DNA of 64,000 bases from Phaeobacter gallaeciensis (GTDB taxonomy: Bacteria > Pseudomonadota > Alphaproteobacteria > Rhodobacterales > Rhodobacteraceae): contig NZ_CP015124.1 in assembly GCF_001678945.1 (NCBI RefSeq), positions 3,262,001 through 3,326,000 on the forward strand, in the 5' to 3' direction. Both the position numbers and the translations under genes were made by a program. The first letter of the stretch is position 1, and each line of letters opens with the position of its first letter. Under the pieces are notes generated by a model. The model was given only the letters and a program-made list of their open reading frames with translations. It searched no databases and was not told the DNA's origin. Positions 48,689-57,722 of this stretch are shown piece after piece.

Positions 48689-50356
48689 ATGTGTAATTTG
48701 ATCAAGTTGAATCAGTTCGGCGCGTTCGGTGTATTTCTGTCGGATGGCAGCAGCGTACCCCTAGGGGCCAAGCATCAGGCCTTGATGGCCCTTTTGGCGA
48801 CCTCAGCATCGGGTATCCGAACAAGAGCATTTTTAGAACACACTTTGTGGAGCCTTGCTCAACCTGAACAAGCAAAGGCCAGCCTGAGGACGGCATTATC
48901 GACGCTAAAACGCCATCTGGGACCGGAAGCGGCCCAGGCGATCACAGCTAACCGGGAACGCGTTACTCTGGACCTGTCACGGGTGGAGTTCATTGAGCCC
49001 GAGGATCAGGCCGAGTTCATGGAGGGTTTCGAACTGCCGCATGAGACCCGGTTCGAAAGCTGGCTGGCCCAGATGCGGGCGGACTTCGAGGCAAAGCAGA
49101 CAGGGCAGCCCACCGGCGGCGCTGGGCAAATCGGGCAAACCGGTCGGGTGCAGTATAATGATCTTCTGCCTCCGATCGCGGTCTTGCCCTTCGTGCAACA
49201 CACCCCGGGCGAGGACACCTCGCCCTTGGGCTCATTGCTGTCCGAAGAACTGTCTCGCTGCCTTGCACGCAGTCAGGCTTTTACCGTGACATCTTATCTG
49301 GCCTCGCGGCAATTCGACCCGAACCGGATCCGCCCGATCGAGGTCTCGCAGGTGGCTGGGGTGAACTATTTGGTGTCTGGTGTGGTGCATGTGCGCGGGC
49401 AGATGATGAATGCGGATATCGAGTTGCACGATGCGGTGCGCGAAAAGGTGATATGGTCGCGCAGCTTCCAGGGGCCGTTGTCGGACCTGATGGCGGGACA
49501 AAGCGCGGCCCTGAGGGACGCCACGCGCCAAATCGGTCAAACGGTTGTGGGCGAATCGATCCGCCTTATCGGCTTCAAGCCGCTGGCAGGGCTGGAGGGG
49601 CACACGCTGTTAATGGGTGCTATTTCCCTGATGCAGGACATGAACCCCGCTTCCTTTGAAAAGGCACGTGAAATCCTGAACGTGCTGCTGAGCCGGGCCC
49701 CGCAGCATCCGCTTGCTCTGACATGGATGGGGTTCTGGCACGTACTGCGGATCCAGAAGGGTTTTTCCAACGATCGACAGCTTGATATCCATCTTGCAGA
49801 ACAGCTTGCGACCTCGGCGCTCAGCGCGGATCCGTCTTTCTCGTTGGCGCATACGCTGAAGGGCGTGATTTCCAGCCATCTGCTGTTCCATTTCGATCTG
49901 GCGCAGACTTCCTATGATCTGGCTTTGAAGGACAATCCAAACGAAGCCTTGGCCCTGCTGCTCAAAGGTACCACCCGGGCCTATCAGGACCGCCCGGACG
50001 AGGCGGTGCAACTGACCGATGCCGCGCGACGGCTGTCCCCACTGGGGCCGCAACGCTATTATTTCGACGCGGAATCCGCAGTCGCGAACCTGACCGCGCG
50101 AAATTATGGGCGGGCGATCGAGCTTGCGGACCGGTCGCTTGAGGCAAATGCCTCCTATCCGACCAGTCTGGGGACCAAGGCCATTGCTTTGCAGATGTCG
50201 GGGCGCACCTCCGAAGCCCGCGATACGGTTCAGGATCTTCTGAAGGCCGCGCCAATGTTCAATATGAGCCGGTACCACAACTACACGCCGCTTGCGGCAG
50301 GACCCGCCGGAGAGGAATGGGGGCATGCGCTGAAAATGGCGGGTGTCCCGGACTGA
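48689..50356 (+). CDS. Winged-helix (SARP/CadC-like) regulator with TolB-like and TPR domains
   Basis: A 555-residue soluble protein. Residues about 1-110 resemble the OmpR/SARP-type winged helix (LNQFGAFGVFLSDGSSVPLGAKHQALMALLA; RTALSTLKRHLG). About 160-270 form a TolB-like alpha/beta domain (PPIAVLPFVQHTPGED; GVNYLVSGVVHVRGQMMNADIELHD), and about 300-545 form TPR-like helical repeats (DNPNEALALLLKGTTRAYQDRPDEAV). No membrane helix is obvious, unlike CadC. It is likely a cytoplasmic transcription factor responding to a ligand or protein partner. The upstream 290 bp are unusually AT-rich. Target genes unknown; the adjacent quinone reductase gene is a candidate. Confidence 0.8.
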   Translation: MCNLIKLNQFGAFGVFLSDGSSVPLGAKHQALMALLATSASGIRTRAFLEHTLWSLAQPEQAKASLRTALSTLKRHLGPEAAQAITANRERVTLDLSRVEFIEPEDQAEFMEGFELPHETRFESWLAQMRADFEAKQTGQPTGGAGQIGQTGRVQYNDLLPPIAVLPFVQHTPGEDTSPLGSLLSEELSRCLARSQAFTVTSYLASRQFDPNRIRPIEVSQVAGVNYLVSGVVHVRGQMMNADIELHDAVREKVIWSRSFQGPLSDLMAGQSAALRDATRQIGQTVVGESIRLIGFKPLAGLEGHTLLMGAISLMQDMNPASFEKAREILNVLLSRAPQHPLALTWMGFWHVLRIQKGFSNDRQLDIHLAEQLATSALSADPSFSLAHTLKGVISSHLLFHFDLAQTSYDLALKDNPNEALALLLKGTTRAYQDRPDEAVQLTDAARRLSPLGPQRYYFDAESAVANLTARNYGRAIELADRSLEANASYPTSLGTKAIALQMSGRTSEARDTVQDLLKAAPMFNMSRYHNYTPLAAGPAGEEWGHALKMAGVPD

Positions 50357-50556
50357 TACCTCTCTGATCCAGAGCGCTACGCTGAAGCGAGGGGAGGCGT
50401 TTGCTGCCTGGCACCCGACAAATCTGTGGGTCTCTGTTCATCGGGGCGGCGCTTTTGTGGGAACCGCCTTGTGTCTGTGGCCGTCTTGAGGCTCCTTGTC
50501 TGTCAAAGGTCCGGGCCGACGTCGTTCCGGGCTGACACAGAAAATGGAGCCCCATC

Positions 50557-51561
50557 ATGAAAGCCGTCGTTTACCGCGCCTTCGGACCTGCCCAAAAGGT
50601 CCTGTCCCTTGAAACCCTGCCAGCACCCGAACTTGCCTCTGGCGAGGTACGCGTCGCGCTGGCCTATTCCGGCGTCAATCCTTCCGATGTCAAAGCGCGG
50701 GCCGGAGCACGGGCGGGTGTCACCGAACTGCCCTTTCCCGCAATCATTCCTCATAGCGATGGCGCGGGCGTCATCACCGAAGTCGGCGAAGGCGTGGAAC
50801 CGGCGCGAGTCGGGCAGCGGGTCTGGATCTGGAACGGTCAGTGGCAGCGCGCCTATGGCACCGCCGCAAGCGAGATCTGCCTGCCGCAGGAGCAGGCGGT
50901 GCCCATGTCTGACACGGTCGATTTTGAAACCGGTGCCGCGCTTGGCATTCCGGGGCTGACCGCCTGTCATACCGTGTTCTCCGGTGGCGAGGTTTCCGGC
51001 AAAACCGTTCTGGTGCAGGGCGGGGCAGGGACCGTAGGTCTTCTGGCTGTACAATTGGCCAAATGGGGCGGTGCGCGGGTGATCGCGACCTGTTCCGCAG
51101 CTGCGCGAGACCGTGTTCTGGCGGCCGGGGCCGACGCGGTGCTGGATTACAGCGCTACGGACCTCAGCGACCAGATCATCGCTGCAAATGACGGCCAGCT
51201 CGTCAATCTGATCGTCGAGGTGGAGTTTGGCGCCAACGCCGAGGTGGACGCGGCAGTGATCGCCCCGAACGGCCGGATCACGGCCTATGGCTCGGCAAAG
51301 GCGATGCAACCCGCCTTGCCCTTCTATCCGCTGATGTTCAAGGCGGTCACGTTGGAGATGGCTCTGGTCTACCTGCTGACGCCGACCCAACGCGAGGCGG
51401 CGATCGCCCGTTTGAATCGCGCCCTGGAGGCTCAGGCCCTGTCGGTTCCCGTGGCGAAAATCTTTCCTCTGGCCGAGGCCGCCGCAGCGCATGAAGCCGT
51501 TGAGGGTGGTGATCGCAAAGGCGTGATTTTGCTGCAAACTTCTGAAAATCCAATGAAATAA
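50557..51561 (+). CDS. NADPH:quinone reductase-like zinc-free MDR oxidoreductase
   Basis: A 334-residue zeta-crystallin-type enzyme. The MDR N-domain (MKAVVYRAFGPAQKVL; VNPSDVKARAGA) has no catalytic Cys/His zinc site. The nucleotide fold has VLVQGGAGTVGLLAVQLAKWGGARVIAT, where the AGTVG variant of the GxxGxxG motif fits NADPH use. It probably reduces quinones or conjugated carbonyls in the cytosol. GGAG lies about 9 bp before the ATG. Monocistronic, downstream of the TPR-type regulator gene. Confidence 0.88.
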   Translation: MKAVVYRAFGPAQKVLSLETLPAPELASGEVRVALAYSGVNPSDVKARAGARAGVTELPFPAIIPHSDGAGVITEVGEGVEPARVGQRVWIWNGQWQRAYGTAASEICLPQEQAVPMSDTVDFETGAALGIPGLTACHTVFSGGEVSGKTVLVQGGAGTVGLLAVQLAKWGGARVIATCSAAARDRVLAAGADAVLDYSATDLSDQIIAANDGQLVNLIVEVEFGANAEVDAAVIAPNGRITAYGSAKAMQPALPFYPLMFKAVTLEMALVYLLTPTQREAAIARLNRALEAQALSVPVAKIFPLAEAAAAHEAVEGGDRKGVILLQTSENPMK

Positions 51562-51666
51562 GGGGCGAGAAAGGGGGGCGCCTGCGGTGTTGGGAAAAGG
51601 ATGTCAGATTTTTTCAAAAACCCTCTTGCACCCCCCCGCAACTAACTTTAGACAGCGCCTCACCGA

Positions 51667-51741
51667 TGGGGTGTAGCCAAGTGGTAAGGCAGCGGTTTTT
51701 GGTACCGTGTATCGTAGGTTCGAATCCTACCACCCCAGCCA
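51667..51741 (+). tRNA. tRNA-Gln (anticodon TTG), CCA encoded
   Basis: A 75-nt cloverleaf. The acceptor arm TGGGGTG pairs with CACCCCA. The D-loop region is AGCCAAGTGGTAAGGC. The anticodon stem GCGGT/ACCGT encloses loop TTTTGGT with anticodon TTG. The T-arm GTAGG-TTCGAAT-CCTAC is canonical, and GCCA ends the gene. It closely follows bacterial tRNA-Gln. No integrase gene or duplicated 3' end is visible nearby. Confidence 0.95.
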
Positions 51742-52067
51742 TCGGCCCTTTCCCGACAGATTGAGTACTCGGATCACCCGTTAAGCCCCAGATCGCCCCG
51801 GTTACGGTCCCGGTTCGTTTGGGGAGTGTCGAGGAGGGGTGCACTGTTGCAACGGTTTGGCGCGTTGCGAACCGACCCTGGCCCTGTCATGGGCTAGCAC
51901 TCTTGCCCGTTCATCCGACCGCATCGCGTTTAAGCTGATCCCGCTCCCGTAATGCGTTCGTAAAATAATAGAAAATTGCATATTTTTAATGGATTTCATT
52001 TAGTGAGAGATTGGTGGCCTCGCTTGGGGCCGAATCTTTTAATGTTTTCAGTGGTTGCGAGGCTGTT
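51742..52067 (+). other. 326-bp region between tRNA-Gln and the globin-coupled receptor gene
   Basis: No gene is seen. The last 110 bp are AT-rich and probably contain the receptor promoter. No repeat of the tRNA 3' end, and so no attachment-site copy, was noticed. Confidence 0.45.
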
Positions 52068-53549
52068 ATGATAAAGGAGCACGAAGAGGCGCTATCGAAG
52101 TTTGGCTTTGATGAAGTCGTGAAAAAATATCTGATTGAGGGCGGAGAATTGGTTGTTCCGCTGTTGCCTCAGGTTTTGGATCGTTTTTATGGTGTCGTAA
52201 TGGATGATCCCGAAATGGCGCGTTTTTTTCCAAATCAGGAATTGATGGATCAGGCGAAGCTTGGACAGCAAAAACACTGGGAGATGTTGTTGTCGGGCGC
52301 GTTTAGCGAAGAGTATTTTGCAAGTGCCTATCGGATTGGCCGAATCCACCCCCGCATCGGCTTGCCATTTTTGTTCTATCTTTCCGGCTATGCGCAGGCG
52401 GTTTCGCACATTCAGGAGCTTCTTCTGGAGCGGAACCAGGGCATTTTAGGTCTGTTTAGAAGGCACAATGTTCCAAAGATCATAAGCGCCCTGACTCGTG
52501 CCTTTTCGCTGGATACTCATCTGGTTCTGGATGCGCATTTTTCTGCCGAAAAGGAAGAGCAGGAAACGGCTTTTGCGCATCTGACGGCGGGTATCGACCG
52601 GATGGCGGCGCGGGATCTGACACAGCTTATCCCCGGGCCGGAGGCAAGCGACTACCCTGAGCGCTACGATCCGGTGCGCAAGGCCTTCAATGGGTTGATC
52701 TGTACTCAGCGTGATGTGCTGCATACCATCCAGGATGCGGCCTCCCGGTTGAACATTCGCGCCAATGAGGTGGTCCAGTCGGCAGAGGATCTGTCACAGC
52801 GTACGGAATCCCAGGCAGCGACCTTGGAAGAAACAGCGGCTGCGGTCGAGCAGATTACCGTGAGCATGCATGCGTCGGCCGATGCGACATCGGAAACCAC
52901 CAAGATCGTCCATAGCACCAGAGACGGGGCCGCGCGCGGGGGCGAGGTGGTTCAGAGCGCCATTCAAAAGATGCAGGATATCGAGGATTCATCGCATCAG
53001 ATCTCGCAGATCATCAATGTGATCGATGATATCGCCTTTCAAACCAACCTACTGGCACTGAATGCGGGGGTGGAGGCCGCAAGGGCGGGGGAAACCGGCA
53101 AAGGCTTTGCCGTGGTTGCCTCTGAAGTGCGAGCGCTGGCGCAAAGGTCAGCGGATTCTGCAAATGAAATCAAATCACTGATCAATGTCAGTGCGGGCCA
53201 CGTGGAGGGGGGAGTGACGCTGGTTAATGATACCGGCGAGGCTTTGACCATGATCCGCGGTGATATTGGCCGGACGGTCGAGTTGACGTCGGAAGTCGCC
53301 AACTCAGCGCAGCAGCAATCCACTGGTCTTGGTGAAATCAACGTCGGTGTGTCGCAACTGGATCAGGTGACGCAGCAGAATGCGGCAATGGCGGAACAGG
53401 TGACGGCGGCGGCGCTCTCCATGACCGAGGACGTCGGCAGGCTGAACACGTTGATTGGATCCTTTGATATCGGAAGGCCGACAATCGGTTGCGCTGAGGC
53501 AGAAGCCATGCCGGAGAGCACCTCTGCTGCCAATTTGCGGGCTGGTTGA
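52068..53549 (+). CDS. Globin-coupled chemotaxis transducer (HemAT-like aerotaxis sensor)
   Basis: A 493-residue soluble receptor. Residues about 1-165 form a protoglobin-type sensor with the proximal heme ligand His94 in IGRIHPRIGLP, the hallmark of globin-coupled sensors. A linker and a methyl-accepting signalling coiled coil (about 235-465) follow, with tip [38 protein letters not shown]. There is no transmembrane segment, as in HemAT. It should bind O2 (or NO/CO) at heme and bias CheA activity. The ATG at 52068 has GCGAGG 7 bp upstream. It faces a minus-strand cluster of receiver/kinase genes. Confidence 0.92.
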   Translation: MIKEHEEALSKFGFDEVVKKYLIEGGELVVPLLPQVLDRFYGVVMDDPEMARFFPNQELMDQAKLGQQKHWEMLLSGAFSEEYFASAYRIGRIHPRIGLPFLFYLSGYAQAVSHIQELLLERNQGILGLFRRHNVPKIISALTRAFSLDTHLVLDAHFSAEKEEQETAFAHLTAGIDRMAARDLTQLIPGPEASDYPERYDPVRKAFNGLICTQRDVLHTIQDAASRLNIRANEVVQSAEDLSQRTESQAATLEETAAAVEQITVSMHASADATSETTKIVHSTRDGAARGGEVVQSAIQKMQDIEDSSHQISQIINVIDDIAFQTNLLALNAGVEAARAGETGKGFAVVASEVRALAQRSADSANEIKSLINVSAGHVEGGVTLVNDTGEALTMIRGDIGRTVELTSEVANSAQQQSTGLGEINVGVSQLDQVTQQNAAMAEQVTAAALSMTEDVGRLNTLIGSFDIGRPTIGCAEAEAMPESTSAANLRAG

Positions 53550-53593
53550 AGTCTGCTCAGAGCTGCGAACCGGTAACGACAGCCTGAACGGTG

Positions 53594-53612
53594 GGGCGGG
53601 ACAGACCCGCCC
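53594..53612. terminator. GC hairpin between convergent receptor and kinase genes
   Basis: GGGCGGG (53594-53600) and CCCGCCC (53606-53612) form a perfect 7-bp stem with a 5-nt loop in the short convergent gap. No T-run is present. Confidence 0.4.
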
Positions 53613-53650
53613 GCGAACCCTGCTGAGCCTCCCGCTATAGGGCGACGTTC

Positions 53651-54730
53651 CTAGTTGTCTTCTTCCTCGGGGCGCTGTTTGATTGTGAAATGTATCGTGG
53701 TGCCGACGTCGGTATCGGCGGCGCACCAGATTTCCCCATCATGGCGTTCGGCGATCTTGCGACAGGTGGCAAGGCCAAGCCCGGTGCCAGGCAATTCTTC
53801 GGTTTGCTGCAGACGGCGGAAGGGTTCGAAGATTTTGTCGTGGAAATCTTCCGGCACCCCGACGCCATTGTCCGCTACCGTGAACTGGATCCCGTTTGGA
53901 ATTTCGGCGGCAGAGACTGAAATGACCGGGCTGGAAGGGCCAGCGTATTTGATCGAGTTCCCGATCAGGTTCTGCAGCAGCTGCGCGACCTGCGGCGCGA
54001 TGCAATCCACCGACAGCCCGTTGGCCTTCCAACGCACCTCGGCGCCGCTTTCCGAAATATCCTTGGCCAGAGCCATCTGGGCGCGTTCAAAAAGGTTTTC
54101 CACGGACACCTTCTCTTGGTTGGAGGGGCCATTCAGGTTGATGTGGCTGGCAAGACTTTCGATCAGCTCGGACATGCGCCTCACTGAAAGTTTCATCATT
54201 TCGAATTCCCGGGCCACCTCATCCATATTGCCGCTCTCGAAATCCTCGATGATCTGTTCGCTCAGAAACTCGATGGCGCGGACGGGAGCCCGCAGGTCAT
54301 GCACCAGAACATCCGAAAACAGGCTCAGCTCCTGCCGGTGTTCTTCCAGTTTCCAGCGCATCTTGGAGAGCTTTATGCCGTTTTCGATCATCCGGTTCAG
54401 CGCCGTTTCGGTCATGATCGATTTTGGAATGTAATCAGACGCGCCTTGCAGAATGGCGCTCTTGGCGATTTCCTCGTCTCCTTGGCCGGTCATCAGGAAA
54501 ATTGTCGCCTTTGGCCATGTCTTTGAAAAATGTTCCAGAAGCTCCAGGCCGGACATGCCGGGCAGCAGGTAGTCCAGGAAAATGACATCGATGTTGTCAT
54601 CCGTGTAATCCAGCGCCGCCTGTCCGTTGCTTGCTTCCCGGAATGACCGCTTTCCCGCCGGAGCCCGCAGCAGCCTTCGGACCAGCTTGCGATCACCCTC
54701 ATCATCGTCCACGATCATAATGTCGAGCAT
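53651..54730 (-). CDS. Receiver-histidine kinase hybrid
   Basis: A 359-residue soluble protein. An N-terminal receiver (about 1-122) has phospho-acceptor Asp53 in VIFLDYLLPGMSG and acidic residues DDDEGD. HisKA carries His144 in SDVLVHDLRAPVRAIEF, and HATPase_c has the N-box LLQNLIGNSIKYAG, VADNGVGVPEDFHD and GTGLGLATCRKIAERHDG. The receiver-first layout means that the kinase output can be set by phosphoryl transfer from another kinase. The ATG at 54730 has AAGGAAA upstream. It is last in a four-gene signalling cluster, 26 bp after the single-domain regulator. Confidence 0.9.
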   Translation of the reverse strand: MLDIMIVDDDEGDRKLVRRLLRAPAGKRSFREASNGQAALDYTDDNIDVIFLDYLLPGMSGLELLEHFSKTWPKATIFLMTGQGDEEIAKSAILQGASDYIPKSIMTETALNRMIENGIKLSKMRWKLEEHRQELSLFSDVLVHDLRAPVRAIEFLSEQIIEDFESGNMDEVAREFEMMKLSVRRMSELIESLASHINLNGPSNQEKVSVENLFERAQMALAKDISESGAEVRWKANGLSVDCIAPQVAQLLQNLIGNSIKYAGPSSPVISVSAAEIPNGIQFTVADNGVGVPEDFHDKIFEPFRRLQQTEELPGTGLGLATCRKIAERHDGEIWCAADTDVGTTIHFTIKQRPEEEDN

Positions 54731-54756
54731 TTGAAAATTTTCCTTTTGTGCCTGCT

Positions 54757-55203
54757 CTAAATTTCCGGAATTTCGACGACGCGCCAATAGTTGTCCAAGG
54801 TTGTCATCAGATCCAAGAACATATGTCCGGCTCGGGCTTTGACAATATAACCTGCAACATTGTTCAGATAGGCCATTTCAATATCACGTTCATCATCCGA
54901 TGTGGTCAACATGAAAATAAGCGTTTTGCGAAGCTGAGGGTCCTCTCTGATTTTGCCCAGTAATTCTAAACCATTCATGCGCGGCATATTAATGTCGCAT
55001 AAAACGACAAAGGTTTTGGGGGGTGTGGTTTCCAGATTTCCACGCAAAAACGCCAGCGCCTCTACCCCATCTTTGAAACGGGTAATCGGATTTGCAATCT
55101 TCGCTTTCTTAAAGGCGCGTCGCAAGGCTTTGGCGTCGCCATCATCGTCTTCGACTAGCACGATATTAAGCGCTTTTTCGGATTGGAGGGCGACGGTGTT
55201 CAT
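54757..55203 (-). CDS. Single-domain response regulator (Rcp1-like)
   Basis: A 148-residue stand-alone receiver. The acidic pair EDDD, phospho-acceptor Asp70 in VVLCDINMPRMNGLELL, switch Thr in MLTTSDDERDIEMAY and Lys in GYIVKAR follow the Rcp1 pattern of phytochrome-linked regulators. It has no output domain, so it acts as a phosphate shuttle or by protein contact. Its ATG lies 1 bp beyond the stop of the large kinase, so translation is coupled and the kinase is its likely donor. Confidence 0.92.
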   Translation of the reverse strand: MNTVALQSEKALNIVLVEDDDGDAKALRRAFKKAKIANPITRFKDGVEALAFLRGNLETTPPKTFVVLCDINMPRMNGLELLGKIREDPQLRKTLIFMLTTSDDERDIEMAYLNNVAGYIVKARAGHMFLDLMTTLDNYWRVVEIPEI

Positions 55204-55204
55204 A

Positions 55205-57577
55205 TCAATTCTCCAATGATGTGCTGTCCGGCCCGGTGGGCCAGTGCAGGATAAAGGTTGTGCCGGATTTGCCGTCCGAGTCGATCTTGATCGTGGCGCC
55301 GACCAGCCCGGCATGTTTCTTGACGAAGGCGAGCCCCATGCCGCTGGTTTCGACCTCGTCACGGGGTTTCAGGGTCTGGAATATTTCGAATACCTTCTCC
55401 TGGTATTCCTGCGGAATGCCGGGGCCATCGTCGGCGACCCGGAACTCAATCTCTTCGGGGCGGTGCGTCAGGTCTATCCAGACGTGCCCATCGGATTTGT
55501 CATGATGCCGTATGGCATTGCTGATCAGGTTGAGGAGAACAATCTGCAAGGGAAGGCGCTGAACCTTGATCTGGTCGAACGCGTCGCAGAACTGCACTGT
55601 GAGGCCCTCGGGTATGTCCAGAAGGTCGGTCAGCTCCTCGCGCAACTCGGCTCCGGTCACGGAGGTGCTGCTCGCCTTTTCCCGGCCAATCCTGGAATGC
55701 TGCAACAGATCGTCCAGCAACCGCTCCATTCTGGTGGCGCGGTTTTGCAGCAGGTCCAGGCTTTCCTGGGTGTCTTCGGTCAGATGCGGGGCAAGATCTT
55801 CGGCCAGCCAGGAAGCGGCATTGTTGATCACCCGCAGTGGTGCCTTGAGATCGTGCGACGCGACGTAGGCGAATTGGTCCAGTTCCGCATTGGAACGTTT
55901 CAGGGCGCTGATCAGGCTGTTCACCTTTTCATCGGCGGCCTTTTGCGGGGAGATGTCGCGGATCATCCCGATGTATCTTGATCCGCCGGAATAGACTGCG
56001 TGGCTGACCGCAATGCCAAGCGGGATCTGGCTGCCATCTTTGCGAACGCCGAAGATTTCGCGGTTCTTGGCCATCTGTTTAGGGTGCCCGGTGAGCAGGG
56101 AGCGCGCCACGTGAAGATGGTGTATGTTCGCATCTGCTGTGGGCATCAGCATGGTCACGTTCTGGCCCACGACCTCTTGCGCGGTATAGCCGAACAACTT
56201 TTCCGCAGCAGGGTTCATATCCTCGACTGTGCCATCGGCATCGATGGTGATGATCCCGTCCGCCGCACCGTTGAGGATGGCATCAAGCCGGTTCGCTTCC
56301 TCAATTCTGGTATTGATCATTTCCGAAAAGCTGAGCGCGAGATCGGAAACCTCATCATTGCGGCTGGTTTCAAAATTCACCGGTTCCGCGCTTTGAATCT
56401 TGCTGCGGATTTCGTGGTTGAGCCGGGTCAGGGGGGAGAGCAGGCGCGATGCGGGAAAGGAGGCCGCTAGCGCTGCCATCGCGGCCAGCAGCATCGACAG
56501 GCCGGCGGTCGTGCGCAGCTCCTGAAATGCGGGAGCAATCAGGATCTCATGCGGGGCGATGGTCAGAATGTTCAGCCGGAACGGCGTCGCGTTCTGTTGG
56601 CCCAGCACGGCCGAGAGATATCCCATGTCATTTGAGCCGGTTTCGAAAAACGCTCCTTCATCGTTGGACGTAAGCCGGTCGGAATAGGGCGGTGGCTGCC
56701 AGTCCGGATCCTGATGAAAGGCGAGTGGAGAGCTTTGGGCCTCGCCGTGATAGGAGATGTAATCGAAGTTGTTGCTGACCGCGTAGACCTGAAACCCGGG
56801 GGCAACAGAGAGTTCGGCGCTCTGCAGCAGGGGTTCAGCGTCGGCGTTGATGACGATCGCACCAAAGATGTCCCCGTCGCTGTCCTGCAGCGGTCGAACC
56901 ACCCGGATGGTGGGCGGCCCAACGACACGGCCGTTTTCCCGGTTATAGGTTACTTCTGAAAAATACACCTCGCTGACGCCACGCTCTTTGATGGGCTGCA
57001 GATAGGGCTCATTTCCCTTGATCTGGAGTTCGCCAGCGGGGACGACGATCAGCTCTTCGTCAATGCGGTTGACCCGCACCAGTTCCTTCCAGTTGCCTTC
57101 TTTCACCAAGAGCCGGACTTGCGAGTATTTCGGCCTTGTCCCCAGGAATTTCAGGAAAATGTCCGATACGCTCTCGGTCCAACCCTCGGTGGATCGGGCA
57201 GCGCTGGCCCCCGGAACGTTGGGTTGTTCGTCGCTGAACCGCACCGCGCTGGGTTGTGTGGCAGTGGGTGGTGTCACTGTGGTCTCGGTCTGATCGGGCG
57301 CAGGGGCATTGGCTGTCTGCGTCAGCCCTGCGAGGCCTACCGCCTGCGGTACAGAGGCGAGAATTCCGGTATCCAGCTCCATCATGTAGAGCACGCTGTC
57401 GATCCGCTGTGCGTAGATGTCGCCGGCCCGCTTCATGCGTTCGCGGGTGGCTGTTTTTACCGTTTCCAAGGAGTGGAAATATCCATAGGCGGAAAAGATC
57501 GTCAGTGCCAGCCCAGTGGACAACAGGACAACCAGGGCTATCCGCGTTCGCAGTGTGACGCGCCTACGGTGTGGCAT
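55205..57577 (-). CDS. Membrane PAS-domain sensor histidine kinase
   Basis: A 790-residue kinase. Transmembrane helix 1 is at about 11-30, a large Cache-like periplasmic sensor at about 35-345, transmembrane helix 2 at about 355-375, then a HAMP-like linker and a PAS domain (about 425-545, ILNGAADGIITIDADGTVEDMNPAAEKLFGY, PAC end YIGMIRDISPQ). Phytochrome-type HisKA has His575 in FAYVASHDLKAPLRVI, and HATPase has NLISNAIRHHDK, ADDGPGIP and SGMGLAFVKKHA. A Thr/Pro-rich insert (about 90-125) lies inside the sensor. It probably phosphorylates the adjacent Rcp1-like regulator. Confidence 0.9.
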   Translation of the reverse strand: MPHRRRVTLRTRIALVVLLSTGLALTIFSAYGYFHSLETVKTATRERMKRAGDIYAQRIDSVLYMMELDTGILASVPQAVGLAGLTQTANAPAPDQTETTVTPPTATQPSAVRFSDEQPNVPGASAARSTEGWTESVSDIFLKFLGTRPKYSQVRLLVKEGNWKELVRVNRIDEELIVVPAGELQIKGNEPYLQPIKERGVSEVYFSEVTYNRENGRVVGPPTIRVVRPLQDSDGDIFGAIVINADAEPLLQSAELSVAPGFQVYAVSNNFDYISYHGEAQSSPLAFHQDPDWQPPPYSDRLTSNDEGAFFETGSNDMGYLSAVLGQQNATPFRLNILTIAPHEILIAPAFQELRTTAGLSMLLAAMAALAASFPASRLLSPLTRLNHEIRSKIQSAEPVNFETSRNDEVSDLALSFSEMINTRIEEANRLDAILNGAADGIITIDADGTVEDMNPAAEKLFGYTAQEVVGQNVTMLMPTADANIHHLHVARSLLTGHPKQMAKNREIFGVRKDGSQIPLGIAVSHAVYSGGSRYIGMIRDISPQKAADEKVNSLISALKRSNAELDQFAYVASHDLKAPLRVINNAASWLAEDLAPHLTEDTQESLDLLQNRATRMERLLDDLLQHSRIGREKASSTSVTGAELREELTDLLDIPEGLTVQFCDAFDQIKVQRLPLQIVLLNLISNAIRHHDKSDGHVWIDLTHRPEEIEFRVADDGPGIPQEYQEKVFEIFQTLKPRDEVETSGMGLAFVKKHAGLVGATIKIDSDGKSGTTFILHWPTGPDSTSLEN

Positions 57578-57722
57578 CAGGGCTCTCGTTCGTTAGCTTA
57601 TGTCTCGCGTTGGTCGCTCCGGGAATTGTATCCGGGCAAACGGGTGTTTATCGGCCAGGTACCGCCTTGGCACTGCACTGCAGTCGCGCAATCCAAATTA
57701 GCGGAACAGGGCTTGATGCATA

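Noticed and set aside
51614-51844. 76-residue minus-strand frame containing GVVGFEPTIHGTKNRCL
   Set aside because: It is the reverse translation of the tRNA-Gln gene, a well-known annotation artefact.
51667-52067. tRNA-Gln as a possible island attachment site
   Set aside because: No integrase gene and no second copy of the tRNA 3' end were found in the flanking sequence.
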